Below, one piece after another: positions 1 through 7,189 of a DNA stretch of 55,582 bases (its first letter is position 1; every line of letters begins with the position of its first letter). The notes beneath the pieces are model-generated. The model did no database searches and was not told where the DNA came from. It saw only the letters and a program-made list of their open reading frames with translations. Location of the stretch: NCBI GenBank assembly GCA_947474365.1, contig CANJIU010000061.1, positions 1-55,582 on the forward strand, read 5' to 3'. Source of the DNA: Opitutia bacterium (GTDB lineage Bacteria; Verrucomicrobiota; Verrucomicrobiia; Opitutales; Opitutaceae). The position numbers and the translations under genes are program-made.

Positions 1-2
1 GG

Positions 3-134
3 CGGGAGAAAGGCGCGAAGAAGCACAGTCGCAAGAGCACCCGCAGTTTTCAGGAGCATCTCGAGGCCCACAGTGCCGCCCGTGCCTTCGCGCTGATCAC
101 GGCGGACAACCCCACCGCTTGGCTTCCAAATTAG
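3..134 (+). CDS. possible 3' end of an upstream gene (partial, unrecognised)
   Basis: An open frame enters from the window edge and stops at the TAG at 132-134, giving about 43 residues that begin with a very basic stretch (REKGAKKHSRKSTRSF) and end in TADNPTAWLPN. I do not recognise the product. It lies in the same reading frame as the next gene, whose first usable ATG is only 18 bases after this stop, so it could be the tail of a separate gene or the remains of the missing N-terminus of the next one. Two other frames are also open over part of this short stretch, so its coding status is uncertain. Confidence 0.25.
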   Translation, partial: REKGAKKHSRKSTRSFQEHLEAHSAARAFALITADNPTAWLPN

Positions 135-152
135 AAAAAATCAGCCGTACCG

Positions 153-3100
153 ATGACAAGAAGCATTTCGCTGGTCGCCCAATTCGTGCGTTTGGTCGAG
201 GGAGCCGAGATCGATGTCCAGGGTCGCGGAGTCACGATCATCTCGGGTGACACCACTCCGGCGGCCATCGACGATACCGAATTCGGCACCGTGCTGGTCG
301 GTGGTTCCACGACGACGCTGCCCCCCGTTCCCGTGGTCGATCCGAACACGACCAGTGCCGCGGGTTCCGTCAACACCACCGCCCCCATGCTGACTGCGAC
401 GGTCCGCCATACGTTCACGATCCGGAACGCCGGAAACGCGGAACTTAAGCTGAGCGGCAGTCCCATCGTCGCCAAGAGCGGCGAGCACGCGGCGGATTTC
501 ACCGTCACGCAACCGACCGTAACCGCGCTCCCGTCGGGCCGCGCCGTGACGTTTGACGTCATCTTTGCCCCGTCGGCCGTCGGCAACCGTGTGGCGACCC
601 TCTCAATCGCAAACAACGACAGTAACGAGAATCCCTATACGTTCACGGTGCACGGCACCGGCGTCGCCGCCCCGGCGCCCTATCTGCCGACGGCCCAGCA
701 AACGTCGATTGCCGCCATCGCCGCGAGCGGCGAATTCCGAGCCAATGTGTCAATCGTGTTTCCCAATCCGGGGTACGGCGTCGATTGGGGCCAGGCCGTG
801 GTGGCCGGGAACAAGATCACGCTCAACGCCCGGGCGTTCGCCCCGCAGGCCGGCATGGTCTCCGCCCAGGTGATCACGACTCAATCGTTCAGCTACCCGC
901 TCGGTCCGCTGCCCGCCGGCACGTACGAAATCGTCTTCAAGGTGGCCGACCAGACGGTGAAGACGGCGCCGTTTTCAATTTACTCCCTCACCGCGCTCGT
1001 CGCGCCCGTCGGCATGGGCCGCGTCGATTTAAGTCCCCTCCCCGTCGGCGATCGCAACTACCTCGCCGGGACCACCGTGTCGCTTCGGGCTTCGCCGTTG
1101 CCAAAGACGCCGTTGCCCATGTCTGCAACGGGCACCCCCGATCCGGCCGTCGACACCACGTTGGGCGCTGCAATCCTGCCCACGCCCATTCCTGGCAATG
1201 TATTTCAAAACTGGAGCGGCGACGCAACCGGAACCACCAATCCGATTTCCGTCAAAGTTGACGCGAACAAGACCATCACCGCGAATTTCATCGTTCCGCC
1301 GGCCCTGCCGACGGTCACCACCGGGACCGTCACTGCGATCACGGCAACCGGCGCCAAGATTGAAGGCAGTGTCACGTCGATCGGCGGCGCGCCGGTCACC
1401 GAACGCGGGTTCCTGCTCTTCGCCCCCTCGTCGGCGACACCCACGCCGACCACAACCACGACCACGGCAGGCGGCACCAACACCACGACCGGAACGGTGA
1501 CGACGACCACGATGCCGGTGGTGCCGTCGCTTAAGTTCCCCGAAGGATCGGGCGCCGGCGCGTTTTCCCACATTTTCACCGGCCTGTTGCCCGCGACAAC
1601 GTATTACATTTCTGCCTACGCCATCAACGCCGGCGGCACGGCCTTTGGTCCGCAGCGGGCGTTCAGCACGCTGGCCGGTTCAAACACCAACACGCCGCCA
1701 ACCATCAGCGTCATTCCTGGGCAAATCATCGCCGCCGGAGCGCGTACGCCCGCACTGCCATTCACGGTCAACGACACCGAGACCGCGGCCGACCGACTCG
1801 TGGTCGGCGCCACCTCGTCGAATCCGGACCTGATTCCCGCAACGGGAATTATTCTGGGCGGCAGTGGCGCGAACCGCACGGTGACCGTGACACCCGGATC
1901 CAATCTGACCGGCACGGCCGGCATCACTCTTACCGTGACCGACGAGGGACGCCTCGCGGCGAAAATCACGTTTAACGTGACGGTGACGTCCCCGACCCCG
2001 GTCCTGTCCGCCACGTTGTCTCCAGATGTAGGGCAATATCTCGCGACCGGCGGCAGCATCACATTCACGGCCAAACTCAACTATGCCGGCACGATGTCGG
2101 CGATCGGATTTACGGTGGGCAACGTCCCCGCCGGTTGGAGCTACGCGGGCACGGGCGGGACCAACGTCCCCTCGGTCACGCCTGCCGCGGGCGACTCCGC
2201 TCATTTCGATTTCGCCTACACGACCGCCCCGGCGAGCCCGGCCCAGTTCACCTTCACGGTCAAATATCCCGCAGGGCTTTCGGGCAACCAGGTGTTTGCC
2301 GGCATCGTCGCGATGTTTCGACCAGGCAACGACACCGCCCAGACCGTACCCGTCCCGCCGATCACGCTGGTCAGGGCGGCGAGTGGCGTTCCCGTCATCA
2401 CCGCCGCACCGCCGAGCCGGGCCGTCCGCCTGGGCGGCACGACGGCGTTTACCGTCACGGCCGAAGGCGCCGCCCCGCTCACGTATCAATGGAAGAAGGA
2501 CGGCGTAGCGTTGACCGCCGGCTCCCGGTTTGGCGAAGTGACCGGCCGGACTCTCACGATTGCCAACGCCCAATTCGCCGACGCCGGTGCCTACACCGTC
2601 GTCGTCTCGAACGCCGGCGGTTCGGTCACCAGCGCACCGGAGGCCATGTTGTCCGTCGTCGATGCGCAGCACGCCGTCGCCGTCACGAACTCGGCGGTCG
2701 GCGGAGTCGTGACCGTCAAGAACACCCTGACGTACGCCGGCGCGCCCGCCGCCCTCGGCTGGCAGGTTGTGCTGCCGGACGGTTGGAGTTATGTCTCCGG
2801 CAGCGGGGCCGAGGGCGAAATCAAACCGGCGGCTGGCGCCAGCGGCTTGGCCGAGTGGGCGTGGACCGCCATTCCGTCCAGTCCGCTCACCTTCACCTAC
2901 ACGCTCAAAGCCCCGCCCAGCCTGACGGGAGAAAAGGCCCTCCGGGCGATGGTCTTGTTCCGCCTGGCCACCGGCCTCTCCAACATTCTCGTCGTGCCCG
3001 ATCCCCTGTTGACGCCGCCCGCTCCGATTCTGCACTCGGCAGACACGGATGGCGACTCACGGATCAGCCTCGTCGAACTGACGCGGGTGCTCGAACTCTA

Positions 3101-3371
3101 CAACACCCGCAACGGCACCGTACGCACCGGAAGCTATACCGTGGCGGCCGCCAAGTCCGAAGACGGTTTCGCGCCGGAACCTGAGCGGCCCAGCGCCCTC
3201 GCCTCCTCGCTTCCGCTTTTCTACAGTGCCGACACCAATCACGACGGAAAGCTGAGCCTGTCTGAACTCACGCGCGTCCTGGAACTCTACAACACGCGCA
3301 GTGGGTCGGTCCGTACCGGCGCCTACCGGGCGCAGGCGGGGACCGAGGATGGTTTCGCGCCGACTCCGTAA
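153..3371 (+). CDS. multidomain ASPM/InlB/FN3/Ig-type extracellular protein with tandem EF-hand C-terminus
   Basis: A 1072-residue all-beta protein of the secreted adhesin/matrix type. Reading from the N-terminus: an ASPM-SPD-2-Hydin (choice-of-anchor D) domain at about 20-170; a beta domain at 175-285; a divergent InlB B-repeat-like domain at 285-380 with the signature FQNWSGDATGTTNPISV; an FN3-like domain at 385-505; a cadherin/Ig-like domain at 510-620; a GWSY-type domain at about 613-735; an I-set Ig domain at 746-836 (YQWKKDG, DAGAYTVVVSN); a second GWSY-type domain at 843-955; and two EF-hand units whose loops start at D964 and D1027. The first three recognisable domains each carry a Thr/Pro-rich loop insertion (about 53-84, 315-349 and 426-459). 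No signal peptide is visible and no clear Shine-Dalgarno precedes the ATG. The ASPM domain begins almost at once, so the real N-terminus may be lost or disrupted. The gene converges on the ThuA-like gene with a 9-base gap. The function is unknown; surface adhesion or binding is inferred from the domain types only. Confidence 0.8.
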   Translation: MTRSISLVAQFVRLVEGAEIDVQGRGVTIISGDTTPAAIDDTEFGTVLVGGSTTTLPPVPVVDPNTTSAAGSVNTTAPMLTATVRHTFTIRNAGNAELKLSGSPIVAKSGEHAADFTVTQPTVTALPSGRAVTFDVIFAPSAVGNRVATLSIANNDSNENPYTFTVHGTGVAAPAPYLPTAQQTSIAAIAASGEFRANVSIVFPNPGYGVDWGQAVVAGNKITLNARAFAPQAGMVSAQVITTQSFSYPLGPLPAGTYEIVFKVADQTVKTAPFSIYSLTALVAPVGMGRVDLSPLPVGDRNYLAGTTVSLRASPLPKTPLPMSATGTPDPAVDTTLGAAILPTPIPGNVFQNWSGDATGTTNPISVKVDANKTITANFIVPPALPTVTTGTVTAITATGAKIEGSVTSIGGAPVTERGFLLFAPSSATPTPTTTTTTAGGTNTTTGTVTTTTMPVVPSLKFPEGSGAGAFSHIFTGLLPATTYYISAYAINAGGTAFGPQRAFSTLAGSNTNTPPTISVIPGQIIAAGARTPALPFTVNDTETAADRLVVGATSSNPDLIPATGIILGGSGANRTVTVTPGSNLTGTAGITLTVTDEGRLAAKITFNVTVTSPTPVLSATLSPDVGQYLATGGSITFTAKLNYAGTMSAIGFTVGNVPAGWSYAGTGGTNVPSVTPAAGDSAHFDFAYTTAPASPAQFTFTVKYPAGLSGNQVFAGIVAMFRPGNDTAQTVPVPPITLVRAASGVPVITAAPPSRAVRLGGTTAFTVTAEGAAPLTYQWKKDGVALTAGSRFGEVTGRTLTIANAQFADAGAYTVVVSNAGGSVTSAPEAMLSVVDAQHAVAVTNSAVGGVVTVKNTLTYAGAPAALGWQVVLPDGWSYVSGSGAEGEIKPAAGASGLAEWAWTAIPSSPLTFTYTLKAPPSLTGEKALRAMVLFRLATGLSNILVVPDPLLTPPAPILHSADTDGDSRISLVELTRVLELYNTRNGTVRTGSYTVAAAKSEDGFAPEPERPSALASSLPLFYSADTNHDGKLSLSELTRVLELYNTRSGSVRTGAYRAQAGTEDGFAPTP
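3033..3371 (+). repeat. coding tandem repeat: two 63-residue-register EF-hand units
   Basis: Within the first gene, residues 961-1072 hold two copies of one unit. Each has a 12-residue EF-hand loop (DTDGDSRISLVE and DTNHDGKLSLSE, ligands at positions 1, 3, 5, 9 and 12 present), then ELTRVLELYNTR, then RTGxY, then EDGFAP. The loop starts are 63 residues apart and the second unit ends the protein 46 residues after its first ligand. The same arrangement recurs at the end of the cytochrome c peroxidase-like gene at 23659-23997. Confidence 0.85.
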
Positions 3372-3380
3372 TCCGACGGG

Positions 3381-4301
3381 CTATTTCTTCTTCTTGGCTG
3401 CCGGCGCCGGCGTCCGCTTGTCGTCGAGATTTCGCTCCAAGTTTGCGGGATCAAACGTCGCCTGCGCGCCCTCGTTCGGCACCGGCAGGCGGGCCGCCCA
3501 GAGGATGCCATTGACCACGAGGGCCCGTTGACTCGAATAGGTCCAGCCCTTGTGAATGTCTGCCCCGGTGAACCCGAACCCGCGGGCGCCGTCGGGCCGC
3601 GTATAGGCCCACGCGATCACCTCGTCGCGGCCGACATGCTTCTTCGCGTCGACCGTGGAGCGAGACTTGTCCGGGACGGCGCCGACGAGCAGCGGCGTCA
3701 CTCCCTTGTCCGCAAAATGCAAATTGTAGAGCCAGCCATCGCCCGGGGCGGCGAACGGTTTCACTCCGCGGGTCACCTCGTGCGCGGCGATGTTTTTGAA
3801 TTCCATATCCCAGTGTCCACGGCTCCCGATGTCGCTGTGGAAAACCGCGCCGAGCCAGCCCTTGATCTTGTCGCCATCCGGCCCGACTGGAAAATCCATT
3901 GCCTGGTGCAACAGCACCAAGCCGACCCCGTCCCCCATCATCTTGGAAAACGCCGCCCAACGAGCCGGCTCGGCAAACGGCTGTTTTCCGCCGCCATCGC
4001 CGTAATAGACGATGCACTTCGCGCCGGCGAACACGCGTTCGTTGCTCGGCCAGCCCCGCGCCAGTACCGGCCAGACGTCGGGTTGCTGCTTGAGCCAGTC
4101 GACGAGCAAGGCACAGCCGGCAAAATACTCGTGCGCCATCGCCTTGCTGCTCGGCCCGCCGGCAAGGATGACGATCTTCTTCATTCCCGGCCGCGGCGCA
4201 TCCACCTCAAGCGGCACGCCCGACTGATCATAGGGCGACACGGCGGTGGCGGCGCCGAGACGCAACAGGAGCAACACAAACAACGGGGGCAGGAATTTCA
4301 T
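3381..4301 (-). CDS. ThuA-like domain secreted protein
   Basis: 306 residues from the ATG at 4301, which opens a clear signal peptide (MKFLPPLFVLLLLRLGAATA). An ATG seven codons upstream also exists but would place a charged leader before the signal. The mature part has the ThuA (trehalose-utilisation-like, class I glutamine amidotransferase-like flavodoxin fold) layout: KKIVILAGGPSSKAMAHEYFAGC near the start, CIVYYGDGGG, VGLVLLHQAMDFP in the middle, and the late PLLVGAVPDKS and VIAWAYTRPDGARGFGFTGADIH strands. ThuA-like proteins of the PVC group are often linked to sugar or putative dehydrogenase systems, but no such neighbour is seen here and the substrate is unknown. The C-terminus ends in a lysine run (AAKKKK). 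It converges on the preceding multidomain gene. Confidence 0.8.
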   Translation of the reverse strand: MKFLPPLFVLLLLRLGAATAVSPYDQSGVPLEVDAPRPGMKKIVILAGGPSSKAMAHEYFAGCALLVDWLKQQPDVWPVLARGWPSNERVFAGAKCIVYYGDGGGKQPFAEPARWAAFSKMMGDGVGLVLLHQAMDFPVGPDGDKIKGWLGAVFHSDIGSRGHWDMEFKNIAAHEVTRGVKPFAAPGDGWLYNLHFADKGVTPLLVGAVPDKSRSTVDAKKHVGRDEVIAWAYTRPDGARGFGFTGADIHKGWTYSSQRALVVNGILWAARLPVPNEGAQATFDPANLERNLDDKRTPAPAAKKKK

Positions 4302-4719
4302 GCGGGTAAAAACGCTGCCCACGAGACGAAGGGGATTCCCCGTCAGGGCGATAAAAATCGGTCTGCCCCGGGCGGACAGGCCGGATCTCGCTATTCGGCA
4401 TACCCAAATACTCCCAGGTCGGGACGCATCTCCACAGGCGTCAGCTCTGCTGGCGAGGCACGGTCACACCTCCACGCGCCGGGGCCGCCAGACTGGCGGT
4501 GCGTCGACTTGTTAACAAGCAACAGGCAGACCACCATCGGCTCCTGAAGCATGAAATCATCCCACGCCCCGTTCACCGCAGAAGCCCAAAGGTCACGAAT
4601 TCCTGTTTCCGTACGGCAGAATCAGGCGGCGCTGTTGGCCTCACTCGCCGGCAAATGATCCGCGCCCATGACCATCGGCGCGCCGTGGTCGACCGCGTCG
4701 CGAGGTCTACCTCACGCGA
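4302..4719. other. divergent intergenic region with a 12-bp palindrome
   Basis: About 420 bases separate the divergent ThuA-like and sulfatase genes, and presumably hold both promoters. No gene is evident. Two symmetric elements stand out: a stem-loop at 4485-4499 (ccgcca, loop gac, tggcgg) and, 9 bases on, a perfect 12-bp palindrome CTTGTTAACAAG at 4508-4519, which is AT-rich in a GC-rich setting and so could be an operator. No -10/-35 pair could be fixed with confidence. Confidence 0.4.
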
Positions 4720-6726
4720 ATGACCCGACCTGCCGCACCGAAGTTTTCTTGGTCGGATTTGGTCACAGCCAGCGGGCGAGATCTGGGAGGTTGGATCTGG
4801 CTGATGGTCGTCCTTGGCACCTTGCGCTGGCTCTTGATTTGCACGCACGTCAGGGGAGCCGGTGGATACGATACCTGGCTCGCGCTGGGGATGGGCGCGT
4901 GCTTCGACGCCGTGATCGCGGGCCTCATCGTTGCACCCACGCTCGTCCTCTCTCACGTCGCGCTCGTGACTGGCTTTCCGCTGGGTTTGGAACTCATCCG
5001 CACCTGGAATGTGCGCGTCGCCGCCGTGTTTTTGGCGGTGATCTACAGCGTGGATTTCGGCTTCTTCGCCGAATTTGGCTGTCGCTTGGATTCACGGGTG
5101 TTCGCGCTCCGAGACGACCCGCTCGCGCTGGCGCGGACAATCTGGACCGCACACCACCCTTTGCCAGGACTGGCCGCGATGGTCGTGCTGGCTCTCATCG
5201 TGGCCCATGGGATGCAACGTTGCGGCAGAGTCTGCGCGGGAATGCTCGGCCGATTGCATCGAATCAAGCAGCGCGGGGCGCGCGCGGCGTTGCTGGTCTG
5301 TTCCGGGTTGCTGCTGCTCGGTTCAGTCCGCGGGCTGACGTTTGCGGAAACTCCGGTTCGCATCCGCAACGCATTTGTCACGGGAAACCTGCGGCTCAAT
5401 CGCACCATCCCTTCCCCCGCGGCCAACTTCCTGCACGACCTCGAAGACCGGACGCTCATCCACTCTCACATTGCGCCGGATGAGACCAACGCCGCATTGG
5501 CCGTCTGGCGGCAAGGACTCGGACTGCCCACCGCCCCATCGCCCTCCACTGTGGCCGAGGGACTCCGACGCACCACCCACGGTGCAACCCAACCTCCGCG
5601 CCATGTGTTCCTCATTATTCTCGAAGGACAACATGGCTTCCCTCTCCTCCCCCACTATCGGGCGCTCGGCCTCCTTCCGCGGTTGTCCGAACTCGCAACT
5701 GCCGGAACCCATTTCACCCGGTTTCTGCCCGCCGGCCGGGCAACCAACAACACCCTGGCAAGTCTGATGGCGGGCCTGCTGATGTCTGCGAACGTGCTCC
5801 ACGAGCCCGCTTCGCATTCCCCCTACGCCACCGCCCTCGCCCCGCACTTCGCCCGGCTCGGCTATCGCACCCGTTTCTTTTACGGCGGGTACCTGGGCTG
5901 GTCGCGCCTCGAGCAATTTGCCACCGGCCAGGGATTTTCCGAGGTCCACGGTGGCGGAAACATCAAAACCGGTTCGGGCAATGCCTGGGGCTTTTGGGAT
6001 GAATTCCTCTACACCCACGTCCTCGAAACCGTCGATGCCGCAACCGCCAGCCTGAACGTAATCCTGACCACCACGAATCATTCGCCCTACAACCTGGATG
6101 CCGCTCGACGCCAACCGCTGCCGGACGCCGGTGGTTGGTCAAAAACTTGGGACAGCGCGACCCGGAATGTCCTCCAGCACGAACGTTACGCCGACCAAGC
6201 CGTCGCCGCGTTCGTCACCGAGGCACAGCAGCGGTTTCCGGAAGCGCTCTTTGTCATCACCGGCGACCACGTGGCCGGGGCGGCGCGGTTCGAGCTGCCC
6301 GACGATCCCGAATTCGCCTCCCTCACGGTGCCGTTGGTCATCGTCGGCCGTGGCTTGCCCCCAATTTACCATGGCGAACAAGTCACGCCTGGCTCCCATC
6401 TCGACCTTGCCCCCACCCTCTACGAACTGTGTGCGCCATCCGGCTTCTCCTACACGTGTCTCGGAACCGATTTATTTTCCGCCAACCGACCGCCGTTCTC
6501 CATCGGCCAAGGCTGGGTCGCGGGCCAAACGTTCATCGCCTCGAGCGACGGCCCCACGACTGTTTTGACCGGAAAGTTCGAAGCGAATGAAACCGAAGCT
6601 GCCACCGCAGGTCGGCGCCGGATGAACGCAATTGAAACCCTCAGCATTGCCTTGCTCCGCAGTCAGGCACCTCGCGCGTCGGCGTCACCCTCCTCGCCGC
6701 CGCCGGAACGAAAAGGGGCCCGCTAA
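4720..6726 (+). CDS. LTA synthase-like membrane sulfatase/phosphoglycerol transferase family protein
   Basis: 668 residues with about five membrane segments (around 27-47, 57-85, 100-125, 150-170, 190-210) followed by an extracytoplasmic alkaline-phosphatase-fold domain, the architecture of LtaS/OpgB-type phosphoglycerol transferases. Candidate catalytic and metal residues can be read from position: E302 in LIILEGQHG, the nucleophile T345 in ATNNTLASLMAG, and D516-H517 in ITGDHVAG. The GNAWGFWDEFLY and TTTNHSPYNLD motifs also fit. Enzymes of this group move phosphoglycerol or phosphoethanolamine from phospholipid head groups onto acceptors. In a Gram-negative cell the acceptor would be periplasmic glucan, lipid A or an unknown glycan; this is inference. 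It stands alone in its orientation, 463 bases before the next gene. The start at 4720 has a weak GAGGT about 12 bases upstream. Confidence 0.75.
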   Translation: MTRPAAPKFSWSDLVTASGRDLGGWIWLMVVLGTLRWLLICTHVRGAGGYDTWLALGMGACFDAVIAGLIVAPTLVLSHVALVTGFPLGLELIRTWNVRVAAVFLAVIYSVDFGFFAEFGCRLDSRVFALRDDPLALARTIWTAHHPLPGLAAMVVLALIVAHGMQRCGRVCAGMLGRLHRIKQRGARAALLVCSGLLLLGSVRGLTFAETPVRIRNAFVTGNLRLNRTIPSPAANFLHDLEDRTLIHSHIAPDETNAALAVWRQGLGLPTAPSPSTVAEGLRRTTHGATQPPRHVFLIILEGQHGFPLLPHYRALGLLPRLSELATAGTHFTRFLPAGRATNNTLASLMAGLLMSANVLHEPASHSPYATALAPHFARLGYRTRFFYGGYLGWSRLEQFATGQGFSEVHGGGNIKTGSGNAWGFWDEFLYTHVLETVDAATASLNVILTTTNHSPYNLDAARRQPLPDAGGWSKTWDSATRNVLQHERYADQAVAAFVTEAQQRFPEALFVITGDHVAGAARFELPDDPEFASLTVPLVIVGRGLPPIYHGEQVTPGSHLDLAPTLYELCAPSGFSYTCLGTDLFSANRPPFSIGQGWVAGQTFIASSDGPTTVLTGKFEANETEAATAGRRRMNAIETLSIALLRSQAPRASASPSSPPPERKGAR

Positions 6727-7189
6727 TTCAAGGGGCAAACAAGGTCTGGCCGAATCCTGCAACCACCGGGAACCGCGGCGCCGAATCGTTGCATCGGCCT
6801 GAACTTGAACATCGACCAAACCGCCATCAACGCACGCAACTCCATCGGCGGTTGTTGCAAGTTTCGCCAGCTTGGCGACGGGATTGTGAGATTCCCTGTT
6901 CACTGCGACGGCTGCACCTTGGCACGGCGCTCATCGGCCTCCGGAATCACCGCGTGCGCTTCGCCACGGCAGAATCGCCAAACACCATCGGGATTTCATC
7001 GGGTTCGGGAAGGGACAGGCGATCTCAAACGGGGAAATAAACCTGAAGCGTGGGCAGGATGGAGTTTAAGTCCACCGAATCGTCCGGTGCCGAATTTCAT
7101 TCCTCCCATGCCAACCGATGGCATATGCACGTGTAACCCTGTTTCGGCCGCCCGACCGCATTTATCACCGTCACGCCCCAGTCCCGCCC
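6727..7189 (+). other. long intergenic region, no gene recognised
   Basis: 463 bases between the sulfatase and the TonB receptor. Short open frames exist on both strands but none has a convincing start, composition or family signature. The long leader probably contains the receptor promoter. A GCATATGC octamer lies at about 7120, shortly before the receptor start. I could not identify a riboswitch, terminator or small RNA by eye. Confidence 0.35.

Noticed and set aside
1680..3035. Long minus-strand frame (451 codons) across the adhesin-like gene
   Set aside because: Arg/Gly/Asp-rich composition, no domain and no start context; a high-GC shadow of a gene with a clear domain architecture.
3528..4547. 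Plus-strand frame of 339 codons over the ThuA-like gene
   Set aside because: Antisense to a gene with a signal peptide and ThuA motifs; composition is typical of a GC shadow.
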